Positions 48,324 through 57,704 are shown, counted from the stretch's first letter. The stretch: DNA of 64,000 nucleotides from Lachnospiraceae bacterium (GCA_910574965.1 CAJTDB010000021.1:1-64000), one strand, 5' to 3'. A program made the numbers and translations. The notes: generated from the letters alone by a model not told the origin.

Positions 48324-50398
48324 GAACCTCACATGTTGCGATCAAAAGAATGGTCGCAGACGAAAAAAACAGGCTTACCGACGAACAGCTCTTCGGTTCC
48401 CCGCAGTTTGCCGCCTACCTGACGGACATTGCGGAAGGCGCCACAAAGCGTTACCGCCGGAGCAGCAAAGTAAGCACCTACTGGGATACTTCAGAATCAG
48501 CGGAGATCGCCCATACGGACAACCGTATCATCCGGCTGAATGCAGGCAATTTTCTGACCGGAAGCTTCCCTACAAAGAGCCTGAAAACAGACAGCCTGAT
48601 CGGGATCGTCGCCCATGAATGCGGCCATATCCTGTATTCGGATTTTACCATGCTTGCTACTTACCAGCAGGCACTGTCCGCAGGCCGGTTTTACCCTGCC
48701 ACACCAGAGGAATTAACCGCCAGGCAGGAAAAAAGCCTGCAGGAGATCCTGGAATCCGTGGAGGATAAAGATGCTGCGGTCATTACCGCTATCTCCCATA
48801 TCTCCCACGCCTTGGTGAACCTGATGGAGGATGTCTACATCGAGGGACGGATGTGCGATACATTTCCCGGAACCATGAAGACCGGCATCCTTTTAAATAA
48901 CCTGCGCTATGCGGAAGAAATGGAAACCGTGACAGCAGAGATTGACAGGCAGCACCATGAAGTGTTCATCCTCATCAACCTGCTGATCCAGTATGCAAAG
49001 ACCGGGGACATCAACAACCTCGGCGGCTATAAAGGCCCCTATCTGGATGTGGTGTACGAATGCATCCCCTATGTGGATGATGCGGCATACGATGACGATG
49101 CAAAAGCGCGGTTCGATTCCGCCAACAAAATGCTGCTCCTTCTGTGGCCCTATATGAAAAGCTTTATCGAAAAGGTACGGGAGGACATCAAAAACGGCAC
49201 CTCAAATGCCGCGGATGACATGAAAAACCAGCTCTCTGGAGCAAGCCCCCTTCCGGCCCGCAGCGGGAAACCTGCGCCGGGCGCCGGGAAGTACAAACAT
49301 GAACCTGGTGACGATGACGAGGAGCGTGAGCACCTCCAGCAGGCCCTGGATTATGAGACCGGGCGGATCATGCTGGAAAAGACCGATGAGATCGGGGAGG
49401 ATGGGGACGGCGGGACATCCCGCGTTACAGATTATGCAGGCGCGGGCTATGTTTCCCAGGCGGCCTCTGACATGCAGCGGATTATGACACAGCTTGCAGA
49501 GGAAAATGCCTATGCCCGTTATGAAGAGGAGCTCAGTGAAGAGCTGCAGGCGGAAGCGGATCAGATCCGGTACGGCAACGCCCACCGTGGCTGCCATGTG
49601 AACATCAACCGGATGTCTTATGTGGACAATTCCTATATGGAAGCCTACCAGAAGGTCGCCCCTCCCCTCCTGCTCATCTCCAAACGCCTCCAGAAGCAGA
49701 TCTCCCAGATACTTAAAGATTACAAGGAAGGTGGAAAGCTGGACAACCTGCCCATGGGAAAGCGGATCAATATGCGCAATGCAGTACGAAATGACGGCAG
49801 GCTGTTTTACAAGCTGAAGCTGCCAAATGACCGGATCGATATCGCTGTCGCCATCCTGAACGATGAAAGCGGCTCCATGTGCAGCCGAGACCGGATCACT
49901 TACGCGCGCTCAGCCTCCATCATACTCCATGATTTCTGCAAGGGACTGGATATCCCTGTGGCCATCTACGGCCATACAGAAGAGGATGATGTGGAACTGT
50001 ATGCCTACGCGGAATTTGACTCCATCGACAACAAGGACCACTACCGCCTGATGGACATGGGCGCCCGGTGCGGAAACCGTGACGGTGCTGCCCTGCGCTA
50101 TGTGGCAGAACGCCTGATGACAAGGCCGGAAGCCATAAAGCTGCTGATCATCATCTCAGACGGACAGCCTGCCGCAGACAATTACTACGGTACGGCGGCA
50201 GAGGCAGACCTGCGCGGGATCAAAAAGGAATATGCCTCCAAAGGCATCAAAATATTTGCCGCCGCCATCGGTGACGACAAGGAAAACATCCAGCGGATCT
50301 ATCAGGACGGTTTTCTGGACATCACCCGTCTGGAACGGCTCCCCGTAAACCTGGGGAAGCTCGTCATCCAGCAGATCAAAAATAATATCGCTGCATGA
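48320..50398 (+). CDS. Metalloprotease-like/VWA protein partner of the MoxR ATPase
   Basis: A 692-aa protein starting at ATG 48320. It has the zinc-protease signature IVAHECGHILYSD with H99-E100-H103, and a C-terminal VWA domain with MIDAS motif NDESGSMCSRD (about 514-524) and LLIIISDGQPA. Acidic linkers lie in between. CobT/VWA partners of MoxR proteins usually lack an HExxH; the combination suggests a remodelling-proteolysis function. Its target on the element is unknown. Confidence 0.75.
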   Translation: MRTSHVAIKRMVADEKNRLTDEQLFGSPQFAAYLTDIAEGATKRYRRSSKVSTYWDTSESAEIAHTDNRIIRLNAGNFLTGSFPTKSLKTDSLIGIVAHECGHILYSDFTMLATYQQALSAGRFYPATPEELTARQEKSLQEILESVEDKDAAVITAISHISHALVNLMEDVYIEGRMCDTFPGTMKTGILLNNLRYAEEMETVTAEIDRQHHEVFILINLLIQYAKTGDINNLGGYKGPYLDVVYECIPYVDDAAYDDDAKARFDSANKMLLLLWPYMKSFIEKVREDIKNGTSNAADDMKNQLSGASPLPARSGKPAPGAGKYKHEPGDDDEEREHLQQALDYETGRIMLEKTDEIGEDGDGGTSRVTDYAGAGYVSQAASDMQRIMTQLAEENAYARYEEELSEELQAEADQIRYGNAHRGCHVNINRMSYVDNSYMEAYQKVAPPLLLISKRLQKQISQILKDYKEGGKLDNLPMGKRINMRNAVRNDGRLFYKLKLPNDRIDIAVAILNDESGSMCSRDRITYARSASIILHDFCKGLDIPVAIYGHTEEDDVELYAYAEFDSIDNKDHYRLMDMGARCGNRDGAALRYVAERLMTRPEAIKLLIIISDGQPAADNYYGTAAEADLRGIKKEYASKGIKIFAAAIGDDKENIQRIYQDGFLDITRLERLPVNLGKLVIQQIKNNIAA

Positions 50399-51084
50399 CA
50401 GCGGAAGAAAGAAGGGAAAAATTTATGAATCATGAAGATTACATCTCCAACCAGATCGCAGTCTACAAAAACAGCAAGACACTCATTGAACTGCGGGACA
50501 AGCTGAAGGTCGCATCCCTGGAGTGCTATGCGCACATCCATGCGGACCGGGAAGAAACGGAGGATGGTTTCCGGAAACACTCCCTGATTGGGATCCTGAT
50601 GAAGGATTATTCCAGGGGAACCGGCGACAAGGCCGTGACCGTGACCGCCAATATTTCCCCGGAAGAGGCAAAATTCATTTTAAGCCGGTTAAGCGCCGGC
50701 TTCCAGGAATATACCTTCCAACAGGAAAAGATCTTCGGCACGAAGGATGCCAAAGGCTATGCACAGGTATCCAAGCTCCGGATCATCCGGGCTACAAAAG
50801 ACAGTAAAGGGGCAGCCCGGAAGCTCCCCTGGTATATTGAAGTGGAGAACGGAAAGGGAATCCCCCAGAAAAATGCCAACGGCGGGACTTTTATGAAGTC
50901 CAACTCCTTTGTCAGCGAAGGGAAGGTATTTGCAAACTTAAGTGACCTTGACCTGTACAGGCTCTTAAGCCGCACCGCCTCCTATATCGATGCCTGGGAA
51001 AAAGCCATTGGGCCGTCGCTCATCACCAAAGCCAAAAATGCCATATCTGCACGCCAAGCGAACCAGGCCGGCGATGCAGCATAA
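50395..51084 (+). CDS. Unknown protein downstream of the VWA gene
   Basis: Up to 229 aa. The first ATG (50395) overlaps the VWA stop; a second at 50425 has AGAAGGGAAA upstream and may be the true start. The product is soluble, with ISPEEAKFILSRLSAG, QVSKLRIIRATKDSKG and WYIEVENGKG. It may be a single-domain DNA- or RNA-binding factor. Last gene of the MoxR-XRE-VWA operon, before the terminator at 51104. No family recognised. Confidence 0.5.
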   Translation: MTAEERREKFMNHEDYISNQIAVYKNSKTLIELRDKLKVASLECYAHIHADREETEDGFRKHSLIGILMKDYSRGTGDKAVTVTANISPEEAKFILSRLSAGFQEYTFQQEKIFGTKDAKGYAQVSKLRIIRATKDSKGAARKLPWYIEVENGKGIPQKNANGGTFMKSNSFVSEGKVFANLSDLDLYRLLSRTASYIDAWEKAIGPSLITKAKNAISARQANQAGDAA

Positions 51085-51103
51085 ATGCCATCATGAACTG
51101 TTT

Positions 51104-51140
51104 AAGAAGGGAGCGCCTTATGGACGTTTCCCTTCTTTTA
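51104..51140 (+). terminator. Terminator after the MoxR-VWA operon
   Basis: AAGAAGGGA (51104-51112) and TCCCTTCTT (51129-51137) form a perfect 9-bp stem followed by TTA; the T-run is short but the stem is strong. Confidence 0.6.
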
Positions 51141-51177
51141 CTTTAAGGGCCGTCCATATGGCAGGAAAGGAGAGACC

Positions 51178-51705
51178 ATGAAACCAAAAAGAAGCGGGAT
51201 CATCCGCAGATTTGACATGCTCGGCCGCATCGTGGTGCCAAAGGAAATCCGCCAGGCACTCCGCCTGAAGGAAGGCGATCCCATGGAGATCGGCATCCGC
51301 GGCGAGAGCATTGTCATGGAACGATACCAGCCGCTTTTGTACCTTGAGGATACCTGTGAAAAGTATCTCCAGGCACTTGCTGGAAACTGCAGCGTCGCCT
51401 GTGCCATCCTGGGCACAGAGCATGTGCTTGCATCCAGGGGCATCACCCTCCCGGAAGAGCCGTATCTGGCAAAAAAGGTACGAGTACTGATCGAGCAGCA
51501 GAAAACCTACTTATATGACGATACGGATCCCCTCTATCTGTTTGAGGAATCCAGATACCGCATCCATGCCCTCTACCCTGTGGGCACAGAAGAACAGCCG
51601 TCCGGGGCAGTCATCCTTCTGCATTACCGGAACGCTTCCCCGGAGGAACTGGCCTGCGCCAGGCAGACCGCTGATACGCTGACTGTCCTTTTAAAGGAGG
51701 AATGA
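51178..51705 (+). CDS. AbrB/SpoVT-type transcription regulator
   Basis: A 175-aa protein. The first 50 residues are a swapped-hairpin AbrB domain: GIIRRFDMLGRIVVPKEIRQ and LRLKEGDPMEIG. The remaining 125 residues have a SpoVT-like ligand-sensing look (SGAVILLHYRN). Such regulators control post-exponential or sporulation genes; on an element it may tie transfer to host state. SD GAAAGGAG. Confidence 0.8.
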   Translation: MKPKRSGIIRRFDMLGRIVVPKEIRQALRLKEGDPMEIGIRGESIVMERYQPLLYLEDTCEKYLQALAGNCSVACAILGTEHVLASRGITLPEEPYLAKKVRVLIEQQKTYLYDDTDPLYLFEESRYRIHALYPVGTEEQPSGAVILLHYRNASPEELACARQTADTLTVLLKEE

Positions 51706-51707
51706 AC

Positions 51708-52277
51708 ATGAATAAGACACACAAACTGACTGTTTTACAGCAGCAATATGCAGAGGAGCACATAGGCACTGTCTATGCGTTTCTCCACCATAAAAGGCTC
51801 CCTGTGGATGAATATTATGACATTGTGATATTCGGCTATTTATCCGCAGTGCAGGATTTTGATGAAAATCCGGAATTGTCCCGCTACAGCTTTACCACCA
51901 TTGCCTGGAGACGGATGAACAGCTGCCTGTGCGACCATTACACTTATGAGAACCGTAAGAAACGCCGTGCAGCCACCATCAGCATCCATTCCGGCGCAGA
52001 GTACGGCCTGACACTGGACGAAATACTGCCGGAGCGCAGAAAAGGGATCCAGGAGCAGTCCGCTGACCGGATGTTCCTGCTTGAGGTCCTCTCCTGCCTG
52101 ACAGAAACGGAAAAGCAGATGGTGCTCTTAAAAGCGGACGGCTTTACTTTCCGTGAGATTGGGGAGCAGTTCTCCCTGTCCACAAAAGGAATCTGCAGCC
52201 GTTTCCGCCGCATGCGAGGCCGCCTTGCCATGACAATCGGAACAAACACCTGTTACATCACAAATATGGAGGAATAA
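51708..52277 (+). CDS. Sigma-70-family sigma factor, second copy on the element
   Basis: A 189-aa protein starting at ATG 51708 (AAAGGAGGA is 7 bases upstream; ATG 51702 abuts the SD). Region 2-like sequence is YDIVIFGYLSAVQDF and SRYSFTTIAWRRMNS. The region 4 HTH is FTFREIGEQFSLSTKGICS (about 147-165). It is not similar enough to the factor at 40760 to be a recent duplicate. It follows the AbrB gene directly and probably responds to the same signal. Confidence 0.75.
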   Translation: MNKTHKLTVLQQQYAEEHIGTVYAFLHHKRLPVDEYYDIVIFGYLSAVQDFDENPELSRYSFTTIAWRRMNSCLCDHYTYENRKKRRAATISIHSGAEYGLTLDEILPERRKGIQEQSADRMFLLEVLSCLTETEKQMVLLKADGFTFREIGEQFSLSTKGICSRFRRMRGRLAMTIGTNTCYITNMEE

Positions 52278-52280
52278 AAG

Positions 52281-53177
52281 ATGACCTACGAAATGTTTAA
52301 AAAGGAACTGAAAACATCCCTGGAGGAAAAGCTTGGCAGTGATGCCTGCATTTCTTTTGAGCAGAAACTGATGTTTGGGAAAATGACAGATACCATATGC
52401 ATCAGGGCAGGAAAAAATGATCCGAATTATTCTGCAAATATGGATGCCCTTTATCATCTGGCATCTGTTGGCGGTCTGGATACGGAGCAGGCAACCAATA
52501 TGATACTGGAGATCCTTGCTTCCATTCCGGCAAACCGCATATCCCTGGATACCGGAAATATCATCTATCAGCTTATGAACCGATCTCAGATAGAGGCCCA
52601 GCTTGACCGGATTCCCCATATCCCGTTCTACGATATGGAGATTACCTTTGCCTGTGTGGTGGAGGATACAGAAAAAATCAGAAAGAGCATGTTGATCGAC
52701 AATAAAATGATGGCGCAGAACCATCTTTCCCTTCAGCAGCTTTTCGACCTGGCACACCAGAATACTTTCCGGATGTTTCCCAGCAGAGCAGAGCTCCTTC
52801 AGAATTATTATCAGAAGATGCTGCTTCAGGATCCGGATGCAACAAAAGCAGATTTTATGAGAGCGGCCGTCCTGTGCATAGCCTGGAATGAGCTGCCTCC
52901 TGTATACCGGTTCTCTGCCGGCAATTATCGTTTTGGAGGCGTTGCCATTTTGGACAACCAGTTTTTAAATTCGCTGGCCCAGAAAGAAAATCACGATCTG
53001 CTTCTCCTCCCATGCACAGAACAGGAATTTGTTGTCACTCCATGGGTAAAAAATCTGGACATGGACGGTACCAGGGAGATGACAAAGGACGCGCTGCAGA
53101 ATGGAGAAGGAGAAATCCTTACACGCCATATCTTCTGCTACCGGAAAGATACAGGCAGGCTTGAAACAGTGGACTAA
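52281..53177 (+). CDS. DUF5688-like protein
   Basis: A 298-aa protein recalling DUF5688: MTYEMFKKELKTSLEEKLG start, then IHIPFYDMEITFACVVED-type middle segment, FRMFPSRAEL and the closing TPWVKNLDMDGTREM. It is soluble, with no catalytic motif. Such genes are frequent in Lachnospiraceae elements. Three bases after the sigma-factor stop. Confidence 0.6.
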   Translation: MTYEMFKKELKTSLEEKLGSDACISFEQKLMFGKMTDTICIRAGKNDPNYSANMDALYHLASVGGLDTEQATNMILEILASIPANRISLDTGNIIYQLMNRSQIEAQLDRIPHIPFYDMEITFACVVEDTEKIRKSMLIDNKMMAQNHLSLQQLFDLAHQNTFRMFPSRAELLQNYYQKMLLQDPDATKADFMRAAVLCIAWNELPPVYRFSAGNYRFGGVAILDNQFLNSLAQKENHDLLLLPCTEQEFVVTPWVKNLDMDGTREMTKDALQNGEGEILTRHIFCYRKDTGRLETVD

Positions 53178-53236
53178 GGGAACCTAGGATATAACCTTTG
53201 TTATCTCCAAATACAAACAAACGAAAGGAGACTTTT

Positions 53237-53494
53237 ATGCTTTCTATTTTAAAAAAACAGACACCTGACAAATATACCTCTAAGAAACAGATCTGCATTA
53301 CGGGCATCCTGGCCGGCATCCTTCGTCCGGGAACTTCCGCCCTTTATCTGTACCGGGGAGAACTGATCCGCACTTCCACCGTGCAGGCCATTCTGGAAGC
53401 TGCTCCGGATTATGTGCGGTTTGAAACCTTAAATACCATCTATACCATCGCATTTGACACACTGCCTGACCAGGCGGTAAAGTCAGCTGCCTGA
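53237..53494 (+). CDS. Unknown 85-residue protein
   Basis: Starts at ATG 53237 (GAAAGGAG 8 bases upstream). Basic N-terminus (SILKKQTPDKYTSKKQ), then compact beta-rich body TSALYLYRGELIRTSTVQAI. May be a small nucleic-acid-binding protein. Followed by a terminator. Confidence 0.5.
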   Translation: MLSILKKQTPDKYTSKKQICITGILAGILRPGTSALYLYRGELIRTSTVQAILEAAPDYVRFETLNTIYTIAFDTLPDQAVKSAA

Positions 53495-53507
53495 TACCAT
53501 GACACCA

Positions 53508-53537
53508 GGGACTGTCTGCACTGCAGCAGTCCCTTTT
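53508..53537 (+). terminator. Terminator after the 85-residue gene
   Basis: GGGACTG (53508-53514) and CAGTCCC (53527-53533) with a TTTT tail. Confidence 0.65.
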
Positions 53538-53557
53538 CTGAAAAGAAAGGCGTTGCT

Positions 53558-54079
53558 ATGACAGAAGCAAAACAGAAAGAAGCAGATCAACTCCACATGG
53601 AACTGGAGCGTCTGGTACTCAAGTTAAAGCATAACCGGGAAAAGGTTCCGCTGGATGTCTTAAAGACCAAATATGCGGCAGGATACACGGCGCTCAGTCA
53701 GAAAATCTGCAGAGCTGCTTCCGATTATGCCAAAATGGTCACCATTGACGGAATCCGGATCTGTCCGGAGTTTGCAGACGAAGGCATTACCCTGATCAAC
53801 GATACCATTGCCGGATCCTGCATCTTAAAGGAGCTTTCCAGATCCCTGTTCCGGCAGATGGATATCGTCCTGTATGATTCCCTTCTGTCAGAATTCCGGG
53901 AGAAACTTTTTAAGGAACTACAGACATTTTATGAGAAATACACGGTACTGCAGGCAGACTTTGACCATCCGGAAGAACCTCCCCGGAAAGTCTGCCTTGC
54001 CAATAACTGCACCTGGAAAAATGACCGGTGGATTCCTCTGGAAACGCTCCAGGAGGAACCAGCACAAAAAGCCGTCTGA
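53558..54079 (+). CDS. Unknown helical protein
   Basis: A 173-aa, mostly alpha-helical protein (EADQLHMELERLVLKLKHNR at the start) with a C-terminal VCLANNCTWKNDRW segment. SD GAAAGG. The gene lies between a terminator and three similar-sized unknown genes, possibly one operon 53558-56053. No family recognised. Confidence 0.45.
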   Translation: MTEAKQKEADQLHMELERLVLKLKHNREKVPLDVLKTKYAAGYTALSQKICRAASDYAKMVTIDGIRICPEFADEGITLINDTIAGSCILKELSRSLFRQMDIVLYDSLLSEFREKLFKELQTFYEKYTVLQADFDHPEEPPRKVCLANNCTWKNDRWIPLETLQEEPAQKAV

Positions 54080-54106
54080 CGGCAGAAAAGAAAAGGAGAA
54101 CAGAAT

Positions 54107-54700
54107 ATGGATATAAAAAGAATATTACACAGACAATCACACACCTTCACACTTACGGAAACAGAGCTGGAGCAGGCTTATCGGATCATGGAAAAACGCT
54201 ATCTGGAAGAGGATTTTGTCAATACCATGTCCAACTCGCTCCATGAGCCGGATTCACGCTTCCACAGCGGGCATCTGGATGAATTCCCGGAGCTTCTGAA
54301 CTGGCTGTGCAGCTGTTTTCACCATTTTTTTGATGCAAACATGAGCCACAATGACATCCTGCAGCTTACCCTCAATCATTTAAACCACAGTTCGCTGGAA
54401 CCGCAGTTCTTTCTGGATCTGTCCAGAGCTGTTCCGGCAGACTGTGCGGGAGCAGAAAAGGAATTGTCCGACTGTGAGCAGAACTGCAGCGTGTACCACT
54501 ACTGCAATCATTCTGCTGAGGCAAGGGACAGAAGTGCCCGGTGGGAAATGCTGGCCTCCCTCATCTCCATGCACAAAAACGGCAGCTGCATCTGCGGCAA
54601 AAAAATCGGCGCAGGAGAATGCCCTGCGTCAAAATACTTAAAGGGCGCATGGGACATCAGTGAATTTTTCCACCTGGAAAAGCGGAAGGAGGCAGTATAA
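54107..54700 (+). CDS. Unknown 197-residue protein with Cys clusters
   Basis: A protein starting MDIKRILHRQSHTFTLTETE, helical through 100, then Cys-rich (CAGAEKELSDCEQNCSVYHY and GSCICGKKIGAGECPASKY). The eight cysteines could bind zinc. SD AAAGGAG. Its end abuts the next gene. The N-terminus (HTFTLTETELEQAYRIMEK) is shared in style with small element proteins of unknown role. Confidence 0.45.
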   Translation: MDIKRILHRQSHTFTLTETELEQAYRIMEKRYLEEDFVNTMSNSLHEPDSRFHSGHLDEFPELLNWLCSCFHHFFDANMSHNDILQLTLNHLNHSSLEPQFFLDLSRAVPADCAGAEKELSDCEQNCSVYHYCNHSAEARDRSARWEMLASLISMHKNGSCICGKKIGAGECPASKYLKGAWDISEFFHLEKRKEAV

Positions 54701-54701
54701 A

Positions 54702-55256
54702 ATGGCTCTTTATAAAAAGCTGGATCTCTGGTCCATCTTTGATGGATTAGACAAAATGACGGACTACTGCTTCAACGGGAATGAAAAGGAAAGTCCTTAC
54801 TGGGATTATTACTATGACCAGATCAATGAATTATGCAATATGGCAGCTGACCTATATGTGGAGCTGCAGGACATAAAAAACCGGCTCTGGTATCAGATGC
54901 CCGCCAAAAAGATTGCCTTCTGTGAGGAAGATGACTGTAGCCAGACGGCTATTGCATGGTTCAATACAGCTGCGGCAATGTTAGCCGATACTGACATGAC
55001 GGAGCTTCTGGAGCATGAGAACATCTACTGTGCAGACGAATGGGCGGAAAAGCAGAAACGGATTGCGGCTCTGAACAGGCTGACCAAACAACAGCAGATG
55101 TTCCTTTATACGGAAGTCATCGGGTTTATCACCCGGTATCTGGAACTGACTGCGGCGTTTGACACCATTGAGGCTGTCATCAGCGAGCTGGATTACCACC
55201 AGTCTGCTATGAATGGAAAGAATGGCGTCACACTCCCACAGTCAGCATATGTCTAA
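54702..55256 (+). CDS. Unknown 184-residue helical protein
   Basis: Starts at ATG 54702 (GGAAGGAGG upstream). Acidic, helical: LWSIFDGLDKMTDYCFNG, then LCNMAADLYVELQDIKNRLW and a closing LELTAAFDTIEAVISELDYH. No motif for catalysis or membrane insertion. Third of the small-gene set. Confidence 0.45.
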   Translation: MALYKKLDLWSIFDGLDKMTDYCFNGNEKESPYWDYYYDQINELCNMAADLYVELQDIKNRLWYQMPAKKIAFCEEDDCSQTAIAWFNTAAAMLADTDMTELLEHENIYCADEWAEKQKRIAALNRLTKQQQMFLYTEVIGFITRYLELTAAFDTIEAVISELDYHQSAMNGKNGVTLPQSAYV

Positions 55257-55307
55257 AGCTGCATATAGGAATACAATTCTCACAAATACACAAAAAGGAG
55301 GGCTTTT

Positions 55308-56053
55308 ATGTATATCACTGCATCAACCTACGGGGGCATCGACTGGCATGACTCCCGCACCATATACGAACAGTTAAGAAACAACGGCTCTTTCAATATT
55401 GGAAAAGAAGTGGTTCCGGAAGTCATTGCTGATGACATCGCCAGGGATTTCCCCTATGTAGAGAACATCCGGAAAAAGATCCTGCAGGCTCTCTCCGAAA
55501 AAACTGCTTCCGGTTTGCGATCAAAACGGAGGAGACGGACAGCGAAGGGAAAATAACCTATAAGAACTGCGAATCCTGCGAAATGAACGGACAGATATAT
55601 CTGGAGCAGGAAGCTGTCTTTGATGGCAGCAAACTGACGTTTAGCCGGGATTACGCTTTCGGACAGGTTTCTTACATTACATCCTATTATATTGAGGATA
55701 TTCCGGACGACCAACTCGGCTATATCGTAACAGAAGATTTTCTCGCTCCAGTCAAAGGTGTCCCCCTGGTACAAAGACTGTATCATGACATCTTTGCTAA
55801 CCTGGATGCCGCACAGAACTATGCCGAAAGCCTCAAGCTACATGAGCTCCAATACCCGGAATCTATTGTAACTTTTCTCGTATGCAACAGGCAGAAAACG
55901 TCCTTGCAACCGTGGTATCAGAGAGAAATGGAAGCTATAAGGCTAATGGAGAAAACAGGACAGACATATCTGGACAAGAGTTTTTGCATTTTTACCAAGA
56001 ACCACATAGAGAGCCTGAAAAAATTACCCGCAAGGGAAAATGTGGCTTGTTAG
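55308..56053 (+). pseudogene. Unknown gene split by a frameshift in an A-run
   Basis: The first frame (from ATG 55308, SD AAAAGGAGG) gives MYITASTYGGIDWHDSRTI to RKKILQALSEK and then loses sense at the six-A run near 55500. Adding one A gives NCFRFAIKTEETDSEGKI and continues to the stop at 56053, for about 248 residues in total. It might be a sequencing error, a true lesion or programmed slippage. The downstream half has no good start of its own. Product family unknown. Confidence 0.65.
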
Positions 56054-56061
56054 AAACAACC

Positions 56062-56095
56062 GGGAGATGCAGTATATACTGTGTCTCCCTTTTTT
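56062..56095 (+). terminator. Strong terminator at the end of the small-gene operon
   Basis: GGGAGA (56062-56067) and TCTCCC (56084-56089) with inner CAGTATATACTG form a nearly continuous stem followed by six T. Confidence 0.9.
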
Positions 56096-56103
56096 CATCT
56101 GTA

Positions 56104-57018
56104 TCATTTTTCAAACAGGTTACTGGCCGCAAGCGTCCGCATCTGCCCTATCACATCAGCATAAGATACCGCATCTTTCGCAAAATAATCTGTAATAGCC
56201 TGATAATCCTCCCTGTAAAAAGAATTATCACAAAATTCAAAAATAACTGCCGATACATCAACTGTCTCATCCGCTGACGGACATATCTGCATCTTTGAAC
56301 GATGTTCCCTCACTTCTTGTATCAGCGCAGCAAATCTATCATTAAATTCTATCAGAGGAGTCAGCTTGTAAATATCATACAGATGGCGGGAATAGCGTTT
56401 TGACTTTCCCTGAAGATAATAGTCACACAGGGCAAAAACTTTATCTATATAGGTCCGTTCCAAAGTCTGAAGGTTCATGGAGAACCTGCCAAGAGAAAAC
56501 CGCTCCACCAAATCCACCCTCCCCCTGCCCTCCAGATAATCTCCGATATAATTACGGATTTCAACAGTCTGTGTGGGAAAAGAGTAAGAACCCAAGGCAG
56601 TCTCCAGCTTTACATACTGTGGCAGCCTGTCATCTTGAAGGCCAAAGACGGATTCATAAGAAAACAGATAGGCATTATAATCCCTGTCGCTCTGGGTTTC
56701 TTCCCAGTTGGCAATCGGCATGCCCAGTTCCTCACTGATCCCCTTCAAAACAACATTTTTCAATTTCTTTCTCCGGCTCTCCCCGATATGTTCCTTAAAT
56801 GTAATATCTATATCTTCAGAAAAACGGTCTATCACGTGGAAACCTTTTGACAGGGATGTTCCTCCCTTGAACACACACTCAGCCAACTGTTCTGAAAGCA
56901 GTTTCAGGATCAGTGTCACATAATAATCTTTTTCCACTACGGCCGGTGTCCTCCCACTGCTGTCAGCAGCCTGCTCAACCATATCCTTAAATGTTTCCCT
57001 ATCCCTGTGCAGATACAT
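56104..57018 (-). CDS. AbiEii-type nucleotidyltransferase toxin
   Basis: A 304-aa protein with the AbiEii/AbiGii hallmark CVFKGGTSLSKGFHVIDRFSE followed by Asp69 and Asp71 in EDIDITF; GGTS plus DxD is the nucleotidyltransferase core. Later KRYSRHLYDIYKL matches the family's conserved C-terminal helix. Type IV AbiE toxins modify tRNA or other RNA when unopposed. It is the second gene of a pair, overlapping the upstream antitoxin-like gene by 20 bases. Confidence 0.9.
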   Translation of the reverse strand: MYLHRDRETFKDMVEQAADSSGRTPAVVEKDYYVTLILKLLSEQLAECVFKGGTSLSKGFHVIDRFSEDIDITFKEHIGESRRKKLKNVVLKGISEELGMPIANWEETQSDRDYNAYLFSYESVFGLQDDRLPQYVKLETALGSYSFPTQTVEIRNYIGDYLEGRGRVDLVERFSLGRFSMNLQTLERTYIDKVFALCDYYLQGKSKRYSRHLYDIYKLTPLIEFNDRFAALIQEVREHRSKMQICPSADETVDVSAVIFEFCDNSFYREDYQAITDYFAKDAVSYADVIGQMRTLAASNLFEK

Positions 57019-57637
57019 ACTCTACCCCCGTCTCATAAATCGCCTTGTATATTTTCAGCGGATAACTTGCAAGAAACCTGTCCACTGCTGATTTTGTAAG
57101 GGCGTGTTCTCTGGCATAACCGGTAAGAATCCGTCCGCAGACCTCCGGTTCCTCCTCTGCGCACTTCTCCAGATCCTTCAGGCAGTCCAGAAACTGCAGG
57201 ACAGCCACATTTTCATCCGTAACCTCCACAACAGGGCGTCTCAGGATGTACTTCCGGTTTTTTATGGTTAGTTCCCGGATCTGCGCCGGTGCAAAATTAC
57301 TGGTGATTTCCTCCGTAAGCGGCACCTGGGTGGACAGCCCCATACGGTTTGCCAGGGTATATCCCGAATAGTACCCTACTCTTTTCCCCCTGCGTCTCAC
57401 ATATTTATGAAGCGCCACCGTATCCGCCGTCAGTGCCATCCTTTCCCCAAAAATATCTGTTTTGGGGAAATAATAGATTCCTGCCTCAAACCTGCACAGG
57501 ATACCGTCATCCGTAAGCCGCTTTAAGTGATACCGGAGGTTTTCTTCCGATAGTCCGGGAATGGAAATATCCCCGGAAAAGATTGGTTCCCCCAGTTCGT
57601 AATTCCCTTTCAGATATTCATACAGCATGACGTCCAC
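56999..57637 (-). CDS. AbiEi-like antitoxin/repressor (DUF6088-like)
   Basis: A 212-aa protein. The N-terminal winged helix (EENLRYHLKRLTDDGILCRF, about 31-50, followed by GIYYFPK) and the middle GYYSGYTLANRMGLSTQVP fit DUF6088/AbiEi-type antitoxins, which repress their own operon and block the nucleotidyltransferase without binding it. A 17-bp dyad near the promoter supports autoregulation. Confidence 0.8.
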   Translation of the reverse strand: MDVMLYEYLKGNYELGEPIFSGDISIPGLSEENLRYHLKRLTDDGILCRFEAGIYYFPKTDIFGERMALTADTVALHKYVRRRGKRVGYYSGYTLANRMGLSTQVPLTEEITSNFAPAQIRELTIKNRKYILRRPVVEVTDENVAVLQFLDCLKDLEKCAEEEPEVCGRILTGYAREHALTKSAVDRFLASYPLKIYKAIYETGVEYVSAQG

Positions 57638-57650
57638 CCACTTTCGATTT

Positions 57651-57704
57651 GTAAATTAAACATTTACTTATCGTTAGTATATCCAAAAATGAAAATTTAG
57701 TCAA
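57651..57704 (-). promoter_or_regulatory. Promoter and dyad operator of the AbiE-type pair
   Basis: On the minus strand TTGACT (57699-57704), a 17-base spacer and TATACT (57676-57681) form the promoter. GTAAAT-TAAAC-ATTTAC (57651-57667) is a perfect 6-bp dyad just downstream, the likely antitoxin site. The start ATG is at 57637. Confidence 0.7.
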
